Source of the DNA: Candidatus Omnitrophota bacterium
Lineage (GTDB): Bacteria > Omnitrophota > Gorgyraeia > Zapsychrales > JANLHA01
Reading direction: 5' to 3'
Assembly (NCBI GenBank): GCA_023247815.1
Contig: JAHFFS010000111.1
Location: forward strand, 1-5,260
DNA length: 5,260 nt
A program made the translations under genes and the position numbers. Shown piece by piece: positions 1-4,802 of the stretch (positions are counted from its first letter, which is position 1; the number at the start of each line of letters is the position of its first letter). The notes under the pieces are model-generated. The model searched no databases, was not told where the DNA came from, and saw only the letters and a list, made by a program, of their open reading frames with translations.

Positions 1-894
1 GTTGAAAGCGGTAAATCTTTGAGCGAGGCGTTTGCCGCTCACCCAAAAGTCTTCAACCAATTCTGGGTCAGTTTGGTGGAAGTCGGCGAGGCCTCGGGCA
101 CCATGCCGATTGTCCTTGATAAACTGGCATTTTATCTTGAGCAACAGGCTGCTTTCCGTTCAACCGTGACATCAGCGGTCATGTACCCGCTGGTCTTATT
201 TTGCGTTTGCATTTTTGCCGTGGCCTTTTTCGCGCTTTTTGTCGGCCCCCGTTTTGAAAAGGTTTTCCAAAGCATGGACGTTGAGCTCCCATTTTTAACG
301 CGCTTCTTACTCGGTTTTTTTCATTTTGTTCAGGCCAACTTTTTCTTGCTTGGCCTCGCGATCTTCGGAGGTGTCTTTATGCTCAAAAAATATGTCGCGA
401 CCCCCATTGGACGCCAACATTTTGAATTGTTCCTTTTCAGCTTGCCGGTCTTTGGAAAGATTTACCGGCTGATCATTGTTGAACGTTTTGCCTCGCAGAT
501 GTCCATCCTGGTTGAAACGGGAGTACCCATCCTTTACGCCTTGGAAGTCACCCAGCGCTTTGTCAACAGTTCAATCTGTTCCAAGGTCGTTAATGACATC
601 AAAGAAAGCGTGCGCCAGGGAGAATTGTTGGCGGCCCCGATGGAGCGCAGCAAATTTTTTCCATCGATGGCCATTCAGATGATCACGGTAGGGGAAGAGA
701 CCGGTGAACTGGACAAAATGCTCAAACACGTTGCCGGCTTTTATCAGTCCAACGTGGAGACCTTTATGAAACGCTTTGGCACCCTCATTGAGCCGATCAT
801 GCTGGTGGTAATGGGGGTGGTCATTGGGATCATTGTTATTGCCATGTTTTTACCGATGTTCAACATCGCCCAATTAGGGGGGGCTTCCGGTTGA
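1..894 (+). CDS. pilC: Type IV pilus inner-membrane platform protein PilC / GspF family (5' truncated)
   Basis: The reading frame is open from the first base, so the N-terminus lies outside the window; 297 residues remain of a family of about 400. PilC/GspF proteins sit in the inner membrane, couple the cytoplasmic assembly ATPase to pilin polymerisation, and contain two copies of the T2SSF domain. The fragment holds the end of copy one (to about residue 95, with the VEVGEASG motif and a membrane segment near 58-81), a second membrane segment near 112-129, and a complete copy two (about 157-285: FASQMSILVETGVP, ITVGEETGELDKML, then a C-terminal membrane segment ending PMFNIA). That repeat of the VGE(A/E)(S/T)G motif is diagnostic. 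The gene precedes five prepilin genes, which favours a pilus role over secretion, but sequence alone cannot separate PilC from GspF. Confidence 0.93.
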   Translation, partial: VESGKSLSEAFAAHPKVFNQFWVSLVEVGEASGTMPIVLDKLAFYLEQQAAFRSTVTSAVMYPLVLFCVCIFAVAFFALFVGPRFEKVFQSMDVELPFLTRFLLGFFHFVQANFFLLGLAIFGGVFMLKKYVATPIGRQHFELFLFSLPVFGKIYRLIIVERFASQMSILVETGVPILYALEVTQRFVNSSICSKVVNDIKESVRQGELLAAPMERSKFFPSMAIQMITVGEETGELDKMLKHVAGFYQSNVETFMKRFGTLIEPIMLVVMGVVIGIIVIAMFLPMFNIAQLGGASG

Positions 895-960
895 TGGAGA
901 CAATGATGAAGAAAACGCTTTCTTATTCGAATTTAAAAATAAAAAAAAATTTGCCGGCAC

Positions 961-989
961 TTGACAGCGACACGGCTATGTTGTACACC
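961..989 (+). promoter_or_regulatory. Probable sigma70-type promoter for the riboswitch-pilin transcript
   Basis: A perfect -35 box TTGACA (961-966) is followed after 17 bases by TACACC (984-989), a mediocre -10 box. An A/T tract at about 930-952 lies just upstream and could act as an UP element. The predicted start near 996 would put the riboswitch at the very 5' end of the RNA, which is the position expected for such an element. The promoter lies downstream of the pilC stop, so the pilin genes can be transcribed independently of it. The call rests on the -35 box, the spacing and the context. Confidence 0.55.
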
Positions 990-1013
990 TTAAGTAGTAG
1001 ACATGAAGTAAAG

Positions 1014-1110
1014 AAAAAAGGTAAACTATCCGTAAGGATAGGACACAAAGCTATAGGGCCCCGTAAGAGTCAAAGGAATGCTAAAAAACGGGGTAGCCAG
1101 TTGCCAAAAG
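1014..1110 (+). promoter_or_regulatory. Cyclic-di-GMP-I (GEMM-I) riboswitch aptamer
   Basis: The conserved GEMM-I landmarks occur in order: GGTAAAC (1020-1026); a 6-bp P1b stem (1026-1031 with 1036-1041) capped by a GNRA loop GTAA; GACACAAAGC (1042-1051), matching consensus GACGCAAAGC; a variable second stem CCCCGT/ACGGGG (1059-1064 with 1088-1093); and the closing GGTAGCCAGTTGCC (1092-1105). Aligned to the Vc2 aptamer from Vibrio cholerae, the three ligand-contacting positions G20, A47 and C92 correspond to G1020, A1047 and C1104, and all are kept. G rather than A at position 20 predicts c-di-GMP rather than 3',3'-cGAMP as ligand. The outer P1 stem is weak: the flanks are purine-rich and barely complementary. 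The aptamer is followed at once by an intrinsic terminator and then pilin genes, a typical target class of this riboswitch. Confidence 0.9.
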
Positions 1111-1119
1111 CATGAGTGG

Positions 1120-1150
1120 ACCTATTCTTAAGGAAAAGAATAGGTTTTTT
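1120..1150 (+). terminator. Intrinsic terminator: expression platform of the c-di-GMP riboswitch
   Basis: ACCTATTCTT (1120-1129) pairs perfectly over 10 bp with AAGAATAGGT (1136-1145) around a 6-base loop, and TTTTT (1146-1150) follows. It begins 15 bases after the aptamer core. The 5' arm can alternatively pair with the 3' arm of aptamer stem P1b (1034-1042 with 1121-1129, 9 bp including one G-U), giving a candidate antiterminator. On that model ligand binding would free the terminator arm and switch the genes off. Other GEMM-I switches work in the opposite sense, so polarity is not settled by sequence. Confidence 0.9.
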
Positions 1151-1284
1151 AATTGGCGCATAACCCAGCAACCCTGAAAGGAGTGATGTCCGACAAAAAA
1201 AGAGCGAACGTTGACATAAAATAATAACTTTTAACATTGACATTAATCACCTGATTATTTGGTGACAATTAAAGGAGCTTTAAA
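1151..1284 (+). promoter_or_regulatory. Post-terminator leader with Shine-Dalgarno site of the first pilin
   Basis: This non-coding leader lies between the riboswitch terminator and the first pilin. A strong ribosome binding site AAAGGAG (1271-1277) sits 7 bases before the ATG and fixes the start. A small hairpin TCACC/GGTGA (1247-1251 with 1261-1265, 9-base loop) lies just before it. TTGACAT occurs twice (1211-1217 and 1237-1243, 26 bases apart); each looks like a -35 box, but I find no good -10 box at 16-18 bases from either. An SD-like AAAGGAG at 1177-1183 is only 2 bases from an ATG that opens a 12-codon frame; I do not call that a gene. Confidence 0.5.
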
Positions 1285-1704
1285 ATGAATAGCAAACGAC
1301 AAAACCAGGGTTTTACCCTGCTCGAAGTGATCATCGTCATTATCATTGTGGGTGTTCTATCCAGTTTAGCGTTACCTCGATTCTTTAGCACCGTTGAATA
1401 TTCACGAAGTACTGAGGCCTTAAATGCTTTTTCCGCGCTTCGTGAATCGCTGGAACGTTGCTATGGCTTTGCGAAGGATTATACAAACTGCGGATTCGGT
1501 AACCTGGACATCGCAAATCCTGGTACGAGTCCTAACGCCCATTTTAGTTACGCAACGACATCTCTCACTTCCACGGGATACGTAGTTACCGCAACCAGAA
1601 ACACTCATGATGGTGGTTCTACCAATGACACCATTGTCTTAACTTACACTGAAACGGCTGGAACAACTCGAGGTGGTACTACTAAATTCGGGGCAGTAAA
1701 GTAA
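1285..1704 (+). CDS. Type IV prepilin, probable major pilin of the locus
   Basis: This is a 139-residue class III-signal protein. A 9-residue positively charged leader ends in Gly9, the prepilin peptidase site (QG|FTLLEV), and Glu14 is the conserved E+5 of mature pilins. A hydrophobic stretch of about 20 residues follows, forming the N-terminal helix that anchors the subunit in the inner membrane before assembly and later packs the fibre core. The rest is a short globular domain, rich in Thr, Gly and Asn, with Cys59 and Cys69 close enough to form a disulfide. The gene has the best ribosome binding site of the pilin set (AAAGGAG, 7-base spacing), is closest to the riboswitch and is followed by its own terminator. 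These are marks of the most abundant subunit. The major role is inferred; a type II secretion pseudopilin is the alternative. Confidence 0.85.
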   Translation: MNSKRQNQGFTLLEVIIVIIIVGVLSSLALPRFFSTVEYSRSTEALNAFSALRESLERCYGFAKDYTNCGFGNLDIANPGTSPNAHFSYATTSLTSTGYVVTATRNTHDGGSTNDTIVLTYTETAGTTRGGTTKFGAVK

Positions 1705-1747
1705 GACTGTAGATTAAAGCAGTGATTCCTGAAAAACATCAGGTATC

Positions 1748-1785
1748 AAACAGCATCGGGGAGCAATCCCCGATGTTGTTTTATT
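1748..1785 (+). terminator. Intrinsic terminator after the first pilin gene
   Basis: A 14-bp stem with one G-U pair (1748-1761 with 1768-1781; core CATCGGGG/CCCCGATG) closes a 6-base loop AGCAAT and ends in a T-rich run (TTGTTTTATT). It lies 43 bases past the stop of the first pilin and only 10-14 bases before the next start codon. It probably ends most transcripts after the first pilin, and partial read-through would give low expression of the minor pilins. Confidence 0.88.
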
Positions 1786-1794
1786 GAATCTAAA

Positions 1795-2193
1795 ATGTCT
1801 CAAACGATGAAAAAAATATTCTTATGCCAAAAGGCTTTTACCTTAACTGAAATCATCACCGCCCTGATCGTTGCCCTGGTGCTCATGTCCGTTGCTTTCC
1901 CTCGCTACAGCCAGACGGTCGAGAAAATGCGGGTCAGCGAGGCAGAACACACGCTTCTTAGCATTTTTGCCAGTCAAAAACGCTATTTCATCGACCATGG
2001 CGCCTATGCAACTGATCTCAACCAATTGGACATAACCGTTACCCTGTCGGAATATTTCAACACTCCCACCGCGGGCAACCCCATTGCCTCCGTCGTTAGA
2101 AAAGGGGGGAGTTACACACTGTCGATAACCGATGAGACGGCTAAAGTCAGCTGTACACCAGTGGGTGCCACCTGCACCGGACTGGGCTTTTAA
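1795..2193 (+). CDS. Type IV pilin-like protein, PilE-type, with Ala at -1 of the cleavage site
   Basis: This 132-residue prepilin has the signal QKA|FTLTEI: cleavage after Ala14, Phe at +1 and Glu19 as E+5. Gly is nearly invariant at -1 in this family, and Ala is the substitution known to be tolerated by prepilin peptidase. A hydrophobic helix (about 15-35) ends in FPRYSQTVEK, followed by an amphipathic region and a motif like that of PilE-type minor pilins (QKRYFIDHGAYATDL). The C-terminus VSCTPVGATCTGLGF carries Cys120 and Cys127, a short pilin D-region disulfide loop. Two starts are possible, ATG 1795 and ATG 1807; the latter gives a more usual 10-residue leader. Neither has a visible Shine-Dalgarno sequence, and the upstream terminator lies within 14 bases, so low expression is likely. 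Confidence 0.85.
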   Translation: MSQTMKKIFLCQKAFTLTEIITALIVALVLMSVAFPRYSQTVEKMRVSEAEHTLLSIFASQKRYFIDHGAYATDLNQLDITVTLSEYFNTPTAGNPIASVVRKGGSYTLSITDETAKVSCTPVGATCTGLGF

Positions 2194-2223
2194 TTAACAA
2201 TATTTTAATTTATACTTGTAGTA

Positions 2224-2231
2224 GAGGAAGG
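2224..2231 (+). promoter_or_regulatory. Ribosome binding site of the third pilin gene
   Basis: GAGGAAGG lies 11 bases before ATG 2243, a longer gap than usual. A closer ATG at 2233 opens only ATG-GCA-TAA, so 2243 is the real start. A TATACT (2211-2216) in this short gap resembles a -10 box but has no convincing -35 partner. Confidence 0.55.
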
Positions 2232-2242
2232 TATGGCATAAA

Positions 2243-2668
2243 ATGCGTATAGATCAAAAATCAGGATTTACCTTAATGGAGTTGATCGTGGTCATTATCT
2301 TACTGGGAGTTATGACCGGGATCGCAATTCCGCGATATAGTTCAACCCTGGAAAAATCACACCTCCAGGATGCCATCATGCAACTGACCGCCATTCATGC
2401 CGCTAATCAAATCATGTTCGCAAGGACCGGGGCCTACTGGCCGCCGGTCAATCCCAGAGTGGTTTACAGTTTAGCAGAAATCAATGCCGCTCTTAATTTG
2501 AATATCATTGCCAATGGCATGGAATATATTTGTCCTAACAGCAATCTTGATGGGTTTTCTTGTACCGCAACGCGTGAGGCCCCGGCAACTCAGTTTGTCG
2601 TACAAGTAACTGCAAATCCAATTTCCAGCGCCAATCCCGTATGCGTAGATGGTACCGGATGTCCTTAA
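2243..2668 (+). CDS. Type IV pilin-like protein (minor pilin candidate)
   Basis: This 141-residue prepilin has an 8-residue leader ending KSG|FTLMEL, Glu13 as E+5, a hydrophobic helix (about 9-28) and the junction IPRYSSTLEK common to type IV pilins. The C-terminal domain has four cysteines (97, 107, 134, 140), so two disulfides are possible, with Cys134-Cys140 making a small terminal loop (VCVDGTGCP). It lies 49 bases after the previous pilin and its stop codon abuts the next start, consistent with one transcript and translational coupling. The signal and helix are clear. The globular part matches no named subfamily that I recognise, so a precise minor-pilin role cannot be given. Confidence 0.83.
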   Translation: MRIDQKSGFTLMELIVVIILLGVMTGIAIPRYSSTLEKSHLQDAIMQLTAIHAANQIMFARTGAYWPPVNPRVVYSLAEINAALNLNIIANGMEYICPNSNLDGFSCTATREAPATQFVVQVTANPISSANPVCVDGTGCP

Positions 2669-3034
2669 ATGATTTTCAAATTCCCTCACATGATATGGAA
2701 TCAAAAAAACGGCTTCACGATCGTTGAGGTCGTCATTTCCTCGTTGATTTTTGTGATTGCCGTTGCCGGCATTTTCGCGAGTATCAACCTCTTGCGCAAA
2801 CCCGCGGAAGATACGACTGATAAAATCAACGCCGCGTTTGTCGGCAAGGAGATCCTCGAAGGTTTGCGCAAACAAGTTGACGCTGCGAGCTGGCAGACCG
2901 GCGATCTGACGGTAGGAACACATGCTTTGAATACGATTTCCGTTGACGGGGTCACCTATACACCATCATACACCGTTAGCGATGATCCTGACACCTCCGC
3001 CCGTAAAGTAACGCTCAGTATCAATTGGATTTAA
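2669..3034 (+). CDS. PilV/GspI-like minor pilin
   Basis: This prepilin is up to 121 residues long with the signal QKNG|FTIVEV (Gly15, Glu20 as E+5) and a hydrophobic helix about 16-38. FTIVEVVIS and the short length are typical of PilV/GspI-type minor pilins, which in other systems form part of the priming complex at the pilus tip. After the helix come a charged region (LLRKPAEDTTDKINAAF, GKEILEGLRKQV) and a C-terminal beta region ending VTLSINWI, like the strand that ends GspI-type proteins. There are no cysteines, unlike its neighbours. ATG 2669 directly follows the upstream stop; ATG 2690 would give an 8-residue leader and may be the true start, but neither has a clear Shine-Dalgarno site. 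Assignment to PilV/GspI is inference from signal, length and order. Confidence 0.78.
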   Translation: MIFKFPHMIWNQKNGFTIVEVVISSLIFVIAVAGIFASINLLRKPAEDTTDKINAAFVGKEILEGLRKQVDAASWQTGDLTVGTHALNTISVDGVTYTPSYTVSDDPDTSARKVTLSINWI

Positions 3035-3048
3035 AATCGGGGCCCGCA

Positions 3049-3642
3049 ATGATCAAGAACCATAACCAAGCCATGTCCTTGACCGAACTGATCATCGCAT
3101 CCGCTCTGGTCGGGATTGTGATGATTGGGGCGATCTCCATTGACTACGCGTTGCGGACATCGCGGCAAAATTTGTCAATTTCAGGGGACCTTTCCAATCG
3201 GTTAGCGGCGGCCATGCTCAGTCTGACGCGCGACGGGATGCAAACGAGCGGAAGTGGGGACAACCCCGGAATTGTTTATGATGACGCCGGCAACGTCCGC
3301 AACATCTGTTTCCGTCACGATGTGAGTGATCCTGGGCTATTCACCGATGATCTCTGGAACTGTTACTCGCATGACGCCACCAATCTGCTCTATCGCTGCG
3401 AAAATCTTAACGCCGCGCTTGCCGCGGATGGAGAATGTCCCGATCCCCGTCGACAGCTGATAACCCTAACCTCCAATAATTTTTTTGACGTCACAACAAC
3501 ACTGGCAGAGGGGCTCACCAGGGTTGAATCCGTCAAATTTTTATTGACCACCCGTCAGAATCCGGCCGCCGCGGCCCAGCCCCTGAGCAACCCCGAGTAT
3601 TCTTTAGAGTCCGTCATCCACCCGCATGGTCAAAGCATGTGA
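3049..3642 (+). CDS. PilW/GspJ-like minor pilin with A|M cleavage site
   Basis: From ATG 3049 this gives 197 residues. The prepilin signal is NQA|MSLTELI, with Ala8 at -1, Met at +1 and Glu13 as E+5, then a hydrophobic helix to about residue 31. MSLTELIIASALVGIVMIGA closely resembles the N-termini of PilW/GspJ-like minor pilins, and the larger size fits that class. Four cysteines (87, 105, 117, 130) lie in the middle domain, and the C-terminus NPEYSLESVIHPHGQSM is a beta-strand ending seen in that type. A TTG at 3025 would add 8 residues and overlap the preceding gene; I prefer 3049 because it places the cleavage site after a normal 8-residue leader. No strong Shine-Dalgarno is seen (GGGG at 3039-3042). 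It is the last pilin gene of the run; I see no intrinsic terminator in the bases that follow. Confidence 0.8.
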   Translation: MIKNHNQAMSLTELIIASALVGIVMIGAISIDYALRTSRQNLSISGDLSNRLAAAMLSLTRDGMQTSGSGDNPGIVYDDAGNVRNICFRHDVSDPGLFTDDLWNCYSHDATNLLYRCENLNAALAADGECPDPRRQLITLTSNNFFDVTTTLAEGLTRVESVKFLLTTRQNPAAAAQPLSNPEYSLESVIHPHGQSM

Positions 3643-3702
3643 AGTATTGCTTTTTGTCTCGTTATCCATTTCCCCGAACAATATCAGAGAACAAAAACGC
3701 GC

Positions 3703-3731
3703 TTGTCATAGCGAAAAGCCTTTGCTATATT
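3703..3731 (+). promoter_or_regulatory. Strong sigma70-type promoter upstream of the tandem hairpins and tRNA-Ala
   Basis: TTGTCA (3703-3708) and TATATT (3726-3731) each match 5 of 6 consensus bases and are separated by exactly 17 bases. Initiation would fall near 3738, inside the 5' arm of the first inverted repeat. It could drive the tRNA with a leader of about 160 bases, or a separate small RNA. Confidence 0.65.
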
Positions 3732-3824
3732 GACCTACGCATAAATAATAGAATTGCCTATTTTGAAAGCGTAGGTCGAGATACTGACTACCACAATCTT
3801 TTTTATTTTTGCGTAAGTCAGTAT
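3732..3824 (+). repeat. Two tandem hairpin-forming inverted repeats of matching design
   Basis: Inverted repeat 1 is GACCTACGC (3732-3740) with GCGTAGGTC (3769-3777), a perfect 9 bp around a 28-base loop containing a nested AATAG/CTATT stem (3747-3751 with 3758-3762). Inverted repeat 2 is ATACTGACT (3781-3789) with AGTCAGTAT (3816-3824), a perfect 9 bp around a 26-base loop. Only GAG separates them. The right half of unit 1 (GCGTAGGTC) recurs with one change in unit 2 (GCGTAAGTC, 3811-3819), suggesting an old duplication. No T-run follows either hairpin, so neither is an ordinary terminator. Possible roles are a small RNA, a 5' leader for tRNA processing, or paired operator sites. I do not recognise the family. 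Confidence 0.6.
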
Positions 3825-3846
3825 TAACAGCTATTCGTAAAATTTC

Positions 3847-3893
3847 GGGAAGTGGAAGGATGGCGCCGAGATCGGACAGCCCCACTGCTTCCC
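3847..3893 (+). other. Foldable segment immediately 5' of tRNA-Ala
   Basis: GGGAAG (3847-3852) pairs with CTTCCC (3888-3893). Stacked inside are TGG/CCA (3853-3855 with 3882-3884), GGC/GCC (3862-3864 with 3879-3881) and CCG/CGG (3866-3868 with 3873-3875, loop AGAT). It ends four bases before the tRNA and may be part of the precursor leader. It is locally richer in G and C than the A/T-rich stretch before it. No known RNA family is recognised, and 47 bases is too short for a tRNA remnant with an intact cloverleaf. Confidence 0.4.
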
Positions 3894-3897
3894 ATTT

Positions 3898-3973
3898 GGG
3901 CCGATAGCTCAGTTGGGAGAGCGCCTGGTTCGCAATCAGGAGGCCGGGGGTTCGACTCCCCCTCGGTCCACCA
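3898..3973 (+). tRNA. tRNA-Ala, anticodon CGC
   Basis: The 76-base cloverleaf is complete. The acceptor stem is GGGCCGA/TCGGTCC, the D stem GCTC/GAGC, the anticodon stem CCTGG/TCAGG with loop TTCGCAA (anticodon CGC, reading GCG), the T stem GGGGG/CCCCC with loop TTCGACT, and CCA is encoded. The G3-U70 wobble pair, the main identity element for alanyl-tRNA synthetase, is present and confirms Ala. It is a single tRNA between the pilin run and rsmE. No copy of its 3' end is seen elsewhere in the window, so there is no sign of an integrated element. Confidence 0.97.
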
Positions 3974-3995
3974 ATTTTATTGACCATTGGTTTTA
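3970..3995 (+). terminator. Weak terminator-like hairpin after tRNA-Ala
   Basis: ACCAAT (3970-3975, overlapping the CCA end) can pair with ATTGGT (3986-3991) around a 10-base loop, followed by TTTA. The stem is short and rich in A and T. It might end tRNA transcription, but read-through into rsmE is equally possible. Confidence 0.3.
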
Positions 3996-4025
3996 CCGGC
4001 GAGAAATCCTCGCTCTCGATTAAAA

Positions 4026-4784
4026 ATGCATCGCTTCTTCGTTGAAAAACTTCAAAAATCCGAATCCCTCATCACCCTGACCAATGCTTCAGAAATCCAT
4101 CATCTCGTGGATGTGCTGGCCGTTAAGAAGGGGGGAGAAGTTGGTCTCTTCGACGGAAAAGGAAGTGAGGCGATTGGTAAAATATCCTTCATTGAAAAAA
4201 ATAAAATCCTGATCTCTGTAGAATCCTTTTCTTGCAACGCGCCCCAGTCCGCGACCACCGTGGTCCTGGCCTGTGCTCTTCCAAAGAGACACAAATTCGA
4301 AACCATCATTGAAAAAACCACGGAATTGGGAGTTGATGAAATCATCCCCCTACAAACCGCGCGAACGGAAGTGCTCCTGACCGGCCAACGCAAAACAAAA
4401 AAAGAACTCCGTTTCCACACCGTGGCTGTCAATGCCGCCAAACAATGCCTTCGTCGATGGGTCCCGCTGATCCATCCCATTAGCGATATTTCAACCATCT
4501 TATCAATCCCTTCGCCGGATCATTTATTTCTGGTGGGCGCTTTGCGCAAACCTCGCCTTAGCATTTTTGAGGCCTTAGAAAAAAATAAAAATTTTCGCAA
4601 AATCACCATCTTAATTGGCCCCGAAGGGGATTTTACGCCAACCGAAATGGCGGCCATGATCAAACACAACGCGGTACCGATCAGTTTGGGTGAACACACC
4701 TTAAAAGTTGATACCGCGGCCATCACTTCGATCGCGAGTATTAAAAATTTCCTTAACTGGCGTCAGGAGACCGCAACCACTTAA
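4026..4784 (+). CDS. rsmE: 16S rRNA (uracil1498-N3)-methyltransferase RsmE
   Basis: From ATG 4026 this gives 252 residues, the usual family length. RsmE is a SPOUT-class enzyme that uses S-adenosylmethionine to methylate N3 of U1498 in helix 44 of 16S rRNA. Family landmarks are the start MHRFFVE, the N-terminal PUA-like region with EIHHLVDVLAVKKG (23-36), ALPKRHKFETIIEKTTELGVDEIIP (84-108), IGPEGDFTPTE (197-207) and LGEHTLKVDTAAI (221-233); the last two form the SPOUT knot and cofactor pocket. The usual AEQ(S/C)xR-type segment reads AAKQCLRRWVP (137-147). An in-frame TTG at 3987 would add 13 residues not typical of the family, so ATG 4026 is chosen, though no Shine-Dalgarno is visible. A GCGAG/CTCGC hairpin (4001-4015 region) lies just upstream. 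The gene sits between tRNA-Ala and recA. Confidence 0.95.
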   Translation: MHRFFVEKLQKSESLITLTNASEIHHLVDVLAVKKGGEVGLFDGKGSEAIGKISFIEKNKILISVESFSCNAPQSATTVVLACALPKRHKFETIIEKTTELGVDEIIPLQTARTEVLLTGQRKTKKELRFHTVAVNAAKQCLRRWVPLIHPISDISTILSIPSPDHLFLVGALRKPRLSIFEALEKNKNFRKITILIGPEGDFTPTEMAAMIKHNAVPISLGEHTLKVDTAAITSIASIKNFLNWRQETATT

Positions 4785-4802
4785 TCAATGCGGCCGCATT
4801 GA
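4785..4802 (+). promoter_or_regulatory. Perfect 18-bp palindrome overlapping the recA -35 box
   Basis: TCAATGCGGCCGCATTGA reads identically on both strands. It starts at the base after the rsmE stop codon and its last four bases are the first four of the -35 box TTGACA (4799-4804). A dimeric repressor bound here would block RNA polymerase, so it is a candidate operator, for example for an SOS-type regulator of recA, although it does not match the LexA boxes I know. As RNA it folds into a 7-bp hairpin with a GGCC loop, without a T-run directly after it. Confidence 0.5.

Noticed and set aside
956..968. Possible sigma54 (-24/-12) promoter, GG...GC
   Set aside because: The spacing is 9 rather than 10 bases and the TTGC part is missing; the TTGACA-based promoter explains the site better.
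891..1115. 74-codon + strand reading frame after pilC
   Set aside because: It runs through the promoter and the whole c-di-GMP aptamer, its product is Lys/Arg-rich and matches no family I know, and the bases are explained by RNA structure.
1186..1224. 12-codon frame (MSDKKRANVDIK) with an upstream AAAGGAG
   Set aside because: The SD-like sequence is only 2 bases from the ATG, too close to work normally, and nothing else supports a leader peptide.
2471..2923. 150-codon minus-strand frame across pilins three and four
   Set aside because: It is a shadow of two genes with clear prepilin signals on the + strand, and its product resembles no family.
3732..3824. Integron attC site or MITE-like element
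   Set aside because: There are no attC core bases (GTTRRRY/RYYYAAC), no cassette, no flanking target duplication, and no tRNA-end repeat.
3639..3827. 62-codon + strand frame after the last pilin
   Set aside because: It covers a promoter and inverted repeats, has no ribosome binding site, and its composition is unlike a protein.
3706..3987. 93-codon minus-strand frame containing GSRTPGLLIANQALSQLSY
   Set aside because: This peptide is the well-known artefact of translating the antisense strand of a tRNA gene.
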